DNA from: Mycolicibacterium flavescens
GTDB taxonomy: Bacteria > Actinomycetota > Actinomycetes > Mycobacteriales > Mycobacteriaceae
Assembly (NCBI RefSeq): GCF_001722335.1
Contig: NZ_MIHA01000002.1
Coordinates: 62,001 to 126,000 of the forward strand
DNA length: 64,000 nt
Direction of reading: 5' to 3'
Shown here: piece by piece, positions 35,883 to 43,914 of the stretch
Position numbering within the stretch: position 1 is the stretch's first letter
Layout of the letters: each line of letters opens with the position of its first letter
Translations under genes and position numbers: made by a program
The notes under the pieces: generated by a model
The model's input: the letters and a program-made list of their open reading frames with translations, nothing else
Told to the model about the DNA's origin: nothing
Databases searched by the model: none

Positions 35883-37409
35883 ATGGAAGCGACGCAAGCG
35901 ATCTCGTTGGTGTCGGATTGGATCCGGTCACGAGGGCTGGACTATCCCACCGAAGGACTGGCAGCCGACCGCTTCGAAGCGGGCTGGAGCGTCTACGCGC
36001 CGGTCGAGGTGGATGAGAGCGACCCCATGGCGTTCCTCGACATGCCCGTCGGCCGCTCCGTCTTTTTGGTCGGCGACTCCGGGCGCATCGAGGAGGTGTC
36101 GTCCTCGATACCTCCGCAACAGGCGCAGGCCGAGTTCGCGGCGGCCGAACTGAGCGGGCAGGGCCGCAACGGAGACACCTCGGCTGCAGATTTCATGGCC
36201 GAGTTCGAGCGACAATTTCACGAAGCCGCCGGCGACGGGGATCCGGCCATCGCCAGCTTCACCGTCGTGGACACGCCGCCGGCAGACGCGCCCGCGACCG
36301 ACCCCGAAGACGAGGACGCCGCGACGGCCCAGGAGGCCTCGCAGCTCATCGAGCCGATCGTGCAGCAACTGGCGCAACTCGGGCCGGAAGGCTGGGAGGA
36401 GTTCTCCGCCGAGTTCGCTTTCACCGTGTCCTCGCAGATCGCGCAGTTGCAGTTCACCTCGCAGGACCGCACCGGGTTGGTGCCGGTGCCTCAGTCGGTG
36501 GCCGCGCTGGTCAGCCGCCAGCGGGAGGTCGCGGCGCGGATGCCCGCGGGGCCGTGGTGGCGGCTGGTGCTCAACGTCACCAACCGGGGTGAGACCACGG
36601 TGAACTACGACTACGGTGACGAGCCGTTCCCCGAGGACCAACTGGTCGCCCCCGAGCACTACCGTGACGACCTCGAGGCTTACCCGCGCGCGCGGATTCC
36701 GGTCTGGTTGGCGGGCTACGTCGCTGGCCCCGCCGCACAGGGGCGGGACCCGCGCCGGGCGGCGGAGGCCGAAGCGGCCGACGCGGCCGCCGGGCGCAGC
36801 GCGGTCCCGGTCACGGAGCTTCCCGCCCTGCCCGAACTGCGGGCTCGCTGGGCCGTGCTGTCGGCGGCCTACGCCGGCGTCGAGTCCGGTTGGGGGCCAA
36901 GGGTGTTCCCGGGCTACCTGTGGTACGAAAGTGACCGGCGCAGCGGGGCGACGCTGTTCGTGCTGCCCGGCGACCGGGCCGTGCTCTCCGGCGGAAAATG
37001 GGACTCGGAGTTGCTCGACGCCGCCTACAACGGGGGACAGCCGCTGCCCGACCTTTTCGGCGGCGCACCGGTCTGGGTCAACGACAGTGCACTGAACACC
37101 CGAATCCGCAACGGGCTGTTGAGTTTCTGCTTCTGGTGGCACAACGGCCAGTGGCACCGCGGTAGCACCGACACCGCTGCCGAGCTAGGCGAAGCGCTGC
37201 CGGCGATCGCGACCTCGGACGACACCGTCGCCGCGATGGTCGGGCAGACCGGACCCGGTACCGAGGCGCAGTGCGTGGCGTTGCTGGCCGCCGCTGTCCG
37301 GCATGAGGCGACGCCCACGGAGGTCGAAGTGATCTTCACCAACGCTCCTCGCGCCGATGTGGCCGCGGCGGTGAACCAACTGAGTCTGGCGGGAGTGCTC
37401 GCCGGCTAG
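35883..37409 (+). CDS. Immunity-type protein with YrhB-like N-terminus and YezG-like middle
   Basis: A 508-residue cytosolic protein. The N-terminal ~90 residues (QAISLVSDWIRSRGL, VGRSVFLVGDSGRIEEVSSS) resemble small YrhB/Imm35-type immunity proteins. A variable acidic linker follows (~115-150). A middle domain has the pattern VTNRGETTVNYDYGDEPFPEDQL (~228-250) and YPRARIPVWLAGY, seen in YezG/DUF600-type immunity proteins. The C-terminal third (YAGVESGWGPRVFPGYLWYESDRRSGATLFVLPGDRAVLSGG) is unassigned. It follows the first immunity candidate by 30 nt. Its multi-domain form may answer the several toxin domains upstream, though the individual pairings cannot be read from the sequence. Confidence 0.55.
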   Translation: MEATQAISLVSDWIRSRGLDYPTEGLAADRFEAGWSVYAPVEVDESDPMAFLDMPVGRSVFLVGDSGRIEEVSSSIPPQQAQAEFAAAELSGQGRNGDTSAADFMAEFERQFHEAAGDGDPAIASFTVVDTPPADAPATDPEDEDAATAQEASQLIEPIVQQLAQLGPEGWEEFSAEFAFTVSSQIAQLQFTSQDRTGLVPVPQSVAALVSRQREVAARMPAGPWWRLVLNVTNRGETTVNYDYGDEPFPEDQLVAPEHYRDDLEAYPRARIPVWLAGYVAGPAAQGRDPRRAAEAEAADAAAGRSAVPVTELPALPELRARWAVLSAAYAGVESGWGPRVFPGYLWYESDRRSGATLFVLPGDRAVLSGGKWDSELLDAAYNGGQPLPDLFGGAPVWVNDSALNTRIRNGLLSFCFWWHNGQWHRGSTDTAAELGEALPAIATSDDTVAAMVGQTGPGTEAQCVALLAAAVRHEATPTEVEVIFTNAPRADVAAAVNQLSLAGVLAG

Positions 37410-37542
37410 AGTGGCCGTCAGCCGAACTTTCGGCGAACAACCGCGCAGGCAGTAGCTGGACCGCGCAGGCGGCTCTAGCGTGAAATGCCGTGTCAGGTAG
37501 TGAAATTCGATACGGTATCGCACCTATGTCGCGCGAGTTCGC

Positions 37543-38469
37543 GTGACGATCGAGATCCCCGCCGCTTTGCAATGGGTCTCCTATTTGGTCGGGTCGCAGT
37601 GGCCGCAGGGCGACGAGGACGCCATGTATCGGATCGGGGAGGCATGGCACACCGCTGCACAAGACATCGCGGTGTTGGTGCCCGACCTCGACGTCGCGCG
37701 CAAACGCACGATGACGGCGCTGCATGGGCTGACCGCCGATGTCGCGCAGGACGAGTTCGCGATGCTGTTCGACGGCGACGCTTCCGTCGAAGCGCTTGCC
37801 GAAGCGATGGCTGCCCTCGGCGACCTCGCGGAACAGACCGGGAAGAACATCGAGTACACCAAGCTCAGGATCCTCACCTCATTGGCGATCGCGGCAGCCG
37901 AGATCGCGTGGGCCCTCGCCCAGACCTCGGTGACGGCCGGCGCGTCGGCGGCTCAGATCCCGATCATCCAAGGGTGTACCGCGGCAGCGATCCGCCAGGC
38001 CGTGGCGATGCTGCTGCGCGACATCGTCTCCGGCCTAGGCAGCGCGCTGCGAAAAACGATGGTGCACCGCATCGTCAAGAAATCGGGCGTCGAGACCACG
38101 GAAGCCGTCGGGCAGGAACTGTTCATCCAGAGCATTCAGCGGGCGAACGGGCGCCAGGACACCTTCGACTGGAACAAGGTGGGCCGCGTGGCGTCGGCGA
38201 ACGCCGCAGGCGGTGCCGCGCAGGGCACCGTCAGTGACGTCGGCAGGCGACTTCTCGGGGATTCGACACTCAAGGGTGCGGTCGTCGGATACGGCGCAGG
38301 CATGGCGAAGTATGCGACCGGCGCGATGGCCACGGGTCAACCGGTCGACACGGTGGCGATGCTCGGCGCCGCGTCCACCGCGGCCACCGGCGCGGTTCGG
38401 GGACGCGCAGCCGCTCGGAACGACACCGCGCGCACGCCCGGGCCGGACGACGATGGACAGGGCGCGTGA
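37543..38469 (+). CDS. Stand-alone CpnT-like N-terminal (export/channel) domain protein
   Basis: A 308-residue protein starting at GTG 37543 that closely parallels residues 1-310 of the giant protein: ALQWVSYLVGSQWPQGDEDAMYRIGEAW against LQWVSYLAGDEWPQGSESGMFRIQEHL, and the shared core FAMLFDGD. It keeps the following hydrophobic helices (LTSLAIAAAEIAWALA). It ends soon after, in a short hydrophilic tail (GPDDDGQGA) with no effector domain. It is either a cut-down toxin gene that lost its cargo or a separate export carrier. It converges with the 573-residue substrate gene, with only ~18 nt between the stops. Confidence 0.65.
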   Translation: MTIEIPAALQWVSYLVGSQWPQGDEDAMYRIGEAWHTAAQDIAVLVPDLDVARKRTMTALHGLTADVAQDEFAMLFDGDASVEALAEAMAALGDLAEQTGKNIEYTKLRILTSLAIAAAEIAWALAQTSVTAGASAAQIPIIQGCTAAAIRQAVAMLLRDIVSGLGSALRKTMVHRIVKKSGVETTEAVGQELFIQSIQRANGRQDTFDWNKVGRVASANAAGGAAQGTVSDVGRRLLGDSTLKGAVVGYGAGMAKYATGAMATGQPVDTVAMLGAASTAATGAVRGRAAARNDTARTPGPDDDGQGA

Positions 38470-38487
38470 GCGTGCCGCACGCTGACG

Positions 38488-40209
38488 TCAGTCCGGTGTG
38501 GCAGGAACCGGCGGTTGCGGGGGACGCGTCGCCCCGCTGACCGGGTCGGTCTGCCATGCGGTGCCGCGCTGCGGTATTCGGCGGCGGGGCGGCGCCGGCG
38601 TGGGCTCGTTGTCCTCGGCCGGCGCCGAATCGCCGAGAACCGGGACGACCGCGTCGGTGTCACCGACGATGTCGGAGCCGTTCTTGCGGTTCTTGAGCGC
38701 CTTGTTCGGCTTGTGCTCCTTGCCGTCCTGGCCGCGTTGCCCCGCCGCGGGCGCGCCGCCCATACCCGGACCGCCCATGGCGCCCATCCCCGCGGCCGAT
38801 GCGGCGGGTACCGTGGGCCGGATGCCCGACGCCGGTGTCGTCGGTTGCGACGAAAGCCGGGCGGCAGGCTGCTGGACGCCCGGACCGCCCTTACCCAGGC
38901 CGGCGCCCCCCGCACCGGTACCGCCACCCTTGCCCGCGGCGGGTTTGTCGCCGAGTCCCAGAGCGCCCTCCCGCATCTTCGGAACAGCGTTCTTGCCCAG
39001 CCCTTTTCCAGCCGCCTGTGCGGCTTGCTGCGCCGCCTTGGTCGCTGCGTCGATTCCCGATGTCGCGCCCTTGGTGGCGGCATCGAGGGCGGGCTTGAGG
39101 CCTTGGGACAGGCCGGGCGGCACTGCCTGCGGAGTGGTGATCGGCGACCGGCCCTGCTCGTCGATACCGGCTAATGCCGGGGTCTTCCCCAGATCGGGAG
39201 TCTTGAAGTTCGGCGTACCGATGGGCGGGGTCCCCGACTTCGGACCCCCGAGGCCACCCCCGCCGCCGCCGAAGCCACCCCCGCCGCCGGCACCGGGTCC
39301 GCCCCCGCCCGGACTACCGGACGGCTTTCCATACTCCATGTTCGGTGCCGGCGGCAGGTTCGGAAAGTCCTCCGCGACGGCTTGTACGGCCGGGTTGTAG
39401 GTGTGGTTGAACAGGGCCACGGCGTCGTTGTAGGCCTCGGTCGACCGCTCGAGTTCGTTCATCTCGTCGATCGCATCCTGTGCGGAGACGTAACCGTCCG
39501 AGTTGTTGCGCAGTCGCCCGCTGCTGTCGAGGTGATACCTCGAATTAAAGCTGCTCACGCCGGAGTTGAGCGTGTCCCTATTGAAATCGCCATCCTTGAA
39601 CAAGTCCCCGAGGGAGGTGGTGGGAAACTTGTCCTGGATGTGCTCGAAGGCCCCCTTGAGAACCTTCAGGCGGTTCGAGATCGCTTCCGACGATGGTGTG
39701 AAGTCGTAGATCGACGTCTTGGTGACCTGTTCAGTGGCGGCCTCCGCTGCGCTGGCGCTCGCGCCGGACCATTTCCCGGTGATCTTGTCGCGGACGGATT
39801 TCTTGAAGTCCTCGGATTCGGTCTTGAGTGTCTCACCGTGATCGGACCACGCCTTCGACAGCGTATCGAGAGCGCCGGGGTTGAGTGCATCCTTCTCATC
39901 GCGTAACTGCTTGTAAGTCTTGATTTCCCAGTTCAACGCGTTACCGCCGGACAGGGCACCGCCGACCTGGGTGACAACGCTGTCATCGGAGAGCAGGCCG
40001 GGCACCTCTCCGAGCAGGTCGCTGTTCGGTTTGTACGCTTCGGGAACCGTGTCGTGGGTATCGGTCGACAGGTCCCGCAACTCGTGATTGCCGAGATCGC
40101 TGGGATCCTCCAGAAGGACATGGCGGCTCGGATAGTACGAGTTCGTGACGAAGGACTCGTCGTAGGACCCGCCCAACGTGGCGCCCAGGTAATTTCCGAA
40201 GCCGCTCAT
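38488..40209 (-). CDS. Large ESX substrate-like protein with WSG motif and Gly-rich tail
   Basis: A 573-residue protein with a perfect GAGGAGG ribosome site. The N-terminal ~300 residues are helical and contain KWSGASASAAEAATEQV, a W-x-G turn between helices as in WXG100/PPE/EspB folds. A glycine-rich stretch follows (GGGGPGAGGGGGFGGGG). The tail then carries DAATKGATSGIDAATKAAQQAAQAA, and near its end SDIVGD...VVPVLGD. A similar tail signature occurs in two other proteins of this operon. No signal peptide is seen. It is a probable ESX-secreted protein, not assignable to a named Esp family. It is the last gene of the minus-strand block. Confidence 0.6.
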   Translation of the reverse strand: MSGFGNYLGATLGGSYDESFVTNSYYPSRHVLLEDPSDLGNHELRDLSTDTHDTVPEAYKPNSDLLGEVPGLLSDDSVVTQVGGALSGGNALNWEIKTYKQLRDEKDALNPGALDTLSKAWSDHGETLKTESEDFKKSVRDKITGKWSGASASAAEAATEQVTKTSIYDFTPSSEAISNRLKVLKGAFEHIQDKFPTTSLGDLFKDGDFNRDTLNSGVSSFNSRYHLDSSGRLRNNSDGYVSAQDAIDEMNELERSTEAYNDAVALFNHTYNPAVQAVAEDFPNLPPAPNMEYGKPSGSPGGGGPGAGGGGGFGGGGGGLGGPKSGTPPIGTPNFKTPDLGKTPALAGIDEQGRSPITTPQAVPPGLSQGLKPALDAATKGATSGIDAATKAAQQAAQAAGKGLGKNAVPKMREGALGLGDKPAAGKGGGTGAGGAGLGKGGPGVQQPAARLSSQPTTPASGIRPTVPAASAAGMGAMGGPGMGGAPAAGQRGQDGKEHKPNKALKNRKNGSDIVGDTDAVVPVLGDSAPAEDNEPTPAPPRRRIPQRGTAWQTDPVSGATRPPQPPVPATPD

Positions 40210-40235
40210 CGGCCACCTCCTCTCGTCGTCCGCCC

Positions 40236-40547
40236 CTACTTGTCCAGTGCCTCCATAGCCGCCGCGGCGTCCTGGGCGGTTTTGACGAAATCCTTCGATT
40301 GCGACAGCTGTTCGGTCAGGTACTTCGTCAGCATCTCGCCGCGCGCGTTGAACGCGGTTTCCAAGATCTTCGCGAGTTCGTTTGTTCCGAAGTATCCGGC
40401 GGTGTCATCGAGCGCGTCGTCGATGAGCGTTTGCAGGCTCTGTCGGTACGGCTCGAAAGCCTTGTTGAGATCGGAGATGACGTCGGGTTCGAGGTAGAGC
40501 TCGTCGTTCTGGGTCGCGTCGTCGAGATTGCCCCACGGACTGGTCAT
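40236..40547 (-). CDS. Small helical ESX-associated protein
   Basis: A 103-residue acidic, helical protein with GAGGAG upstream of the ATG. It lies 26 nt before the 573-residue substrate and likely pairs with it, as small EspC/EspF-type proteins pair with EspA/EspE-type proteins. It lacks a central W-x-G (the only WG is at residues 5-6), but has the length and two-helix character of WXG100-like partners, with a turn around DTAGYFGTNEL. Family is not recognised. Confidence 0.55.
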   Translation of the reverse strand: MTSPWGNLDDATQNDELYLEPDVISDLNKAFEPYRQSLQTLIDDALDDTAGYFGTNELAKILETAFNARGEMLTKYLTEQLSQSKDFVKTAQDAAAAMEALDK

Positions 40548-40575
40548 TGTGCTCCTCGTGAGTTGGCGTAGCGCA

Positions 40576-41592
40576 TCATGCGGCGATGTTGATGGGTAGG
40601 TGTACTTCCTGTTCGATACGGACCAACACCGCCGCGGAGTTCACGAAATTCCCTGCCGCGAATAGCAGGACGTGATCGCCCACCCGGGCGATGTCGTTGT
40701 TCATGAGATAGCTGAGGTTCACGCCGAAGTCCGACACCGTCAGGTGGCCGAATTTCGCCGCAAACGGGCGCAGTCCCGGGGGTTGTCGCAACCTCGTCTG
40801 CTTGGCGAGGGTGTCGGTGACGTAGCTCGGCTCGATGAACGACGGAACGAACCAGTCGACCTCTTCGGGTCCGAGTCCGGCCCGTGTGTAACACTCGAGT
40901 ACCGTTTCGACGGCGCTCTGAAAGCTGGCCATCGCGTTGTCGGCCACTGCACCCCGACGGCGCCGTTCGTACCCGTCCCAGCGTTCGATCCAGTTCGACA
41001 AGGTCGGGAATGCCGGATCATCTTTTCCGTGATCGGTTCTGGTGCGCATCATGTCCGCCGACGGGTTGTGCGAACGCGCCGCCGCGGACACGATTCGGGC
41101 GAAGCCGTGGTGTCTGTTCAACACCGCGCAGAACGCGCTGTCACCCATCAACGAGCCTTCGGTCGCGGGGCTGGTGGCGTATTCGTGGCGGTCGAAGTAG
41201 AAGAAGCTGTCGCCGCCGGTGACCATCGCATAGTCGCCGCCCCACCCGGCCTCGAGCAGAGCATCGGCGAGCATCAGACCGAAAAGGCCGCCGGAACAGA
41301 ACTGCCGGATCTCGGTGGCGGCACCGGCGGAAGGTCTGCCGAGCACCGCTTGTTGGATCGAATTCTGTACCGGCCAGAAGTGCTCACCCTGATAAAGGGT
41401 TCCGCAGTGGAATGAAGCCGCCATGCTGGTGCCGGCAGCGGCCAGAAGCGCGGGGTCGATCCCATTCGCGGCGCGTTCGACGAGTTCGTGCACCGACAAC
41501 ATGTCGTCAACGGGTGAACACAGATGTCTCGGATACCCGTCAAGGGTCGCACCGTCCGGCACGTAGGTGGACACCGCACTCAGATATGCCAT
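40576..41592 (-). CDS. Beta-ketoacyl-ACP synthase III-like (thiolase-fold) protein in the ESX operon
   Basis: A 338-residue protein with the FabH/KAS III plan. A likely nucleophile Cys99 sits in IRQFCSGGLFGLMLADALL, followed by VTGGDSFF, the GDSAFCAVL strand (family: GDGAGAVVL), and a C-terminal AAKFGHLTVSDFGVNLSYL in the place of the family's YGNTSAAS. The family's His of VPHQAN is replaced (VPSFIEPS, Ser251), and the Asn of GNTS is His283, so the Cys-His-Asn triad is not conserved. It may be an acyltransferase or an inactive scaffold. It sits 6 nt after an EspG-like gene and in the same operon as ESX substrates, an unexpected place for such an enzyme. Confidence 0.65.
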   Translation of the reverse strand: MAYLSAVSTYVPDGATLDGYPRHLCSPVDDMLSVHELVERAANGIDPALLAAAGTSMAASFHCGTLYQGEHFWPVQNSIQQAVLGRPSAGAATEIRQFCSGGLFGLMLADALLEAGWGGDYAMVTGGDSFFYFDRHEYATSPATEGSLMGDSAFCAVLNRHHGFARIVSAAARSHNPSADMMRTRTDHGKDDPAFPTLSNWIERWDGYERRRRGAVADNAMASFQSAVETVLECYTRAGLGPEEVDWFVPSFIEPSYVTDTLAKQTRLRQPPGLRPFAAKFGHLTVSDFGVNLSYLMNNDIARVGDHVLLFAAGNFVNSAAVLVRIEQEVHLPINIAA

Positions 41593-41598
41593 CGCAGA

Positions 41599-42360
41599 TC
41601 ATTCCCTCTCCGGGGTCGAAAGGCGTTGGGCGGCGGCCATCTGGCGTTCTTCGACTTTGTGGAAGGCGTCCATCAGCGCCGACACCGTCGCGGGAACGAT
41701 CTGGAAGGTCTCGGCCCCCTCGTGCACCACGTACGCGCCGTCGTCGGCGAGGTTGACCACGGTCAGGTAGTTGGCGTTGCGCAACTCATAGCCGTGTGAG
41801 AAGCTCGCCGACCCGCCGAGCAGAATCGACGCGGTGATCGACGACTCGCGGAAAAAGTCGGCTGGAGTCTCGTCGGCGAAGAGTCCGTCCTTGCGCGGTT
41901 GCTTTCCAGCCGCGAAGTCGGGGAGCGCTTCCAGCACGACCTGTGGGAAGTCGACGTTCGCGCAGCCGATGATCTGTACATCTTCGCCGAAGAGCGCCAG
42001 CTCACCGGGATCCTGGGTGATGACCGCGCTGTAGCCGTTCGTGCCGATCGTGCCGAGGAGTCGGTAGAACCGCTCGTCGGCACCGCTTCCCAACCGGCCG
42101 AACCCCTGCATCAGAAACACCGGATAGCGCAGCGCTTCCATGACGCGTACGCGATCCGGTGTGAGCTCAGACCGTTGGCGCGCCAGGGCGGCTTGCCTGT
42201 CGGCCTCCACCTCCCGCATGTACTTCTGTCGGTTCCGGTAGGCGAGCGGAAACGGTAGGCGGTCGAGTCCGAGTGCCTCCCAGATGCAGCGGAAGTCGAA
42301 CCCGCTCATGAACCAGGGTTCGACGTCGTACCGCAGCGGGGCAACGCTGTCCGTGATCAT
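41599..42360 (-). CDS. EspG-family-like protein (copy A)
   Basis: A 253-residue cytosolic protein resembling the EspG (ESX secretion-associated) family: FDFRCIWEALGLDRLPFPLAYRN near the start, an alternating helical middle with TPDRVRVMEALRYPV, strands YSAVITQDPGELALFGEDVQIIGCANVDFPQVVLEALPDF, and a closing DDGAYVVHEGAETFQIVPATVSALMDAF. EspG proteins bind PE-PPE pairs in the cytosol and keep them soluble for export. It is less typical than copy B at 43093. The neighbouring KAS III-like and WXG100 genes are in the same operon. Confidence 0.5.
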   Translation of the reverse strand: MITDSVAPLRYDVEPWFMSGFDFRCIWEALGLDRLPFPLAYRNRQKYMREVEADRQAALARQRSELTPDRVRVMEALRYPVFLMQGFGRLGSGADERFYRLLGTIGTNGYSAVITQDPGELALFGEDVQIIGCANVDFPQVVLEALPDFAAGKQPRKDGLFADETPADFFRESSITASILLGGSASFSHGYELRNANYLTVVNLADDGAYVVHEGAETFQIVPATVSALMDAFHKVEERQMAAAQRLSTPERE

Positions 42361-42450
42361 GTCTCCGTCTTCTCGGCGTCTGAGACTGCGGCCAGGGCGG
42401 CCGCGAACCGGGTTTGACCACCCTGGCCGCAGTCTCGAGGTGGCTATCCC

Positions 42451-42738
42451 TCAGAAGCCGCCGGCGAGGTGCGCGTCGAGCGCCCGCGCGTCGTCCTGCG
42501 ACTGGTTACCGCCCGACCGGGTCTGGGTGATCTCCATCAGCACGTTGTCCAGCATCTGCGAGATCTCGATCTGCTTCTGCTGCAACGCACCTGCGGCCTG
42601 ACCTTCGTACACTCCGGACAGGGCGCTGAAAACCTTGGCCACTTCTTCCCGCAACGCCTGCGCGTCGTTGGTGCGGCCCTGGATGTCCTCCAGCGAGGCG
42701 TTGTTGGCTTCGTACTGGTATCGAATGGTGTCGCTCAT
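42451..42738 (-). CDS. WXG100-like protein with YEG instead of WxG
   Basis: A 95-residue ESAT-6-like protein: helix 1 (ASLEDIQGRTNDAQALREEVAKVFSALSGV), a turn YEGQAAG where Tyr replaces the usual Trp, and helix 2 (ALQQKQIEISQMLDNVLMEITQTR). It lies 16 nt after the other WXG100 gene and so forms the usual tandem esx pair. One partner of such pairs often departs from the W-x-G motif. It is a likely secreted substrate of this ESX system. Confidence 0.8.
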   Translation of the reverse strand: MSDTIRYQYEANNASLEDIQGRTNDAQALREEVAKVFSALSGVYEGQAAGALQQKQIEISQMLDNVLMEITQTRSGGNQSQDDARALDAHLAGGF

Positions 42739-42754
42739 GGATGCCCTCTTTCTG

Positions 42755-43024
42755 TTAGTCGGTGTCGTGGCTGACCAGGGTGCGGATGTCGCCCTTGCCC
42801 TTTTCCGCGACCTGCGTCAACTGCCCGATGACGTAGTTGAAGTCGTCCGCGTGCTGGGTCATGATGCCGCGGAAGATCTGTGCCCGACCGCCGAGCCAGG
42901 AACCGGAGGTCATGGTCTCGGTGCTGTCGAGGATCTTGCCGGCCAAGGTCCGAAGGTTTCCCATCGCCTCGTCGACCTGGGTGATCTTGGCCTCGGCTTC
43001 GGACGGCGTCAGATTGAGCGTCAT
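42755..43024 (-). CDS. WXG100-family protein (CFP-10-like partner)
   Basis: An 89-residue protein with the WXG100 plan: helix 1 (TPSEAEAKITQVDEAMGNLRTLAGKILDSTETMTSG), a turn SWLGGRAQ with the W-x-G motif, and helix 2 (IFRGIMTQHADDFNYVIGQLTQVAEKGKGDIRTLVSHD). It lies first in the pair with the 95-residue protein; the two should form a heterodimer. Such pairs are core substrates of every ESX system. The gene lies 68 nt downstream of the EspG (copy B) gene. Confidence 0.85.
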   Translation of the reverse strand: MTLNLTPSEAEAKITQVDEAMGNLRTLAGKILDSTETMTSGSWLGGRAQIFRGIMTQHADDFNYVIGQLTQVAEKGKGDIRTLVSHDTD

Positions 43025-43092
43025 ATCTTCCTCTCGTGGTGTCCAACGGCGTTATCCGCCGCGCGAATTGAGATCTCGTAGTTGAGCTGGAT

Positions 43093-43914
43093 CTAGAACT
43101 CCTCCCATCTGTCGCCGGAGAGCCCGATGAGCTGATCGACGCCCTGTTTGAAGGCGTGATCGGAACCCGGTTTCAACGTTGTCCACACCTGTCCGCTCGG
43201 TGAAGTGCTGGGTGCGGCGATGATCCGGCCGCGTTTTGTGTAGAACACCGCCACCGCCGCGGGGGAGCGCGCGATGCGGTCGTCCACCCGGTTGAGCGCG
43301 TATGACACCACTTCGGCGAATGCCTGCCGCGACGCCAGCGCCGACCCGAGCAGCATCGCGGTTCGCGGTTCCGTGCCGAGGGCGCGGATGCGGTCCGAAA
43401 GTTCCGCGGCGTCTAGGGTTCCCGACAGCGCTTCACTGAACGCGTCGAGCGGTGCCCCGGCGGGCGGGATGTCGGCCGCCGCCGCGACCGGCAGGTGACG
43501 TAGCAGTGCGCGCACCGCGACGCCCAGCGAAGCGCCACCGGCCGCGGCCCCGAGATCCTCAAGAACGGTCTCGTCGCCGACCCGGCACGCGACGACGCTG
43601 TGTTTCCCCGTGCGCACGACCGTGACTCGGGCGATACCGTCGGGAGTGACCAGGCGCATCGCCAGTTCACGGTCGGGCCGTTGCAGCGCGGTCAACACCG
43701 ACGCCAACCCGGCGTCTACCTCGCCGTGCTCGATCAACCCGCGTTCGGCGAGGGTCTGCGTCGCGTCATCGACCGCCCGCAGGACGTCCGATTCCGTCCC
43801 CAGGCGGGGTCGTACGTCGAGCACGACCGGCAGCGCCTGCACGCCGATCCGTGCCGCGGCGACCTGCAACTCGTCGTCGGTGACAACGAATCTCGGTGTG
43901 CAGACAGAGGTCAC
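43093..43914 (-). CDS. espG: EspG-family PE/PPE chaperone (copy B)
   Basis: A 273-residue EspG. It opens with PRFVVTDDELQVAAARIGVQALPVVLDVRPRLGTESDV, then RGLIEHGEVDAGLASVLTALQRPDRELAMRLV, and the C-terminal half has VAVFYTKRGRIIAAPSTSPSGQVWTTLKPGSDHAFKQGVDQLI. All of these are typical EspG patterns. The start is the GTG at 43914, which overlaps the stop of the PPE-like gene (GTGA); the longer open frame upstream is shadow. The PE-like, PPE-like and EspG genes in a row match the substrate-plus-chaperone arrangement of other ESX loci. Confidence 0.78.
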   Translation of the reverse strand: MTSVCTPRFVVTDDELQVAAARIGVQALPVVLDVRPRLGTESDVLRAVDDATQTLAERGLIEHGEVDAGLASVLTALQRPDRELAMRLVTPDGIARVTVVRTGKHSVVACRVGDETVLEDLGAAAGGASLGVAVRALLRHLPVAAAADIPPAGAPLDAFSEALSGTLDAAELSDRIRALGTEPRTAMLLGSALASRQAFAEVVSYALNRVDDRIARSPAAVAVFYTKRGRIIAAPSTSPSGQVWTTLKPGSDHAFKQGVDQLIGLSGDRWEEF

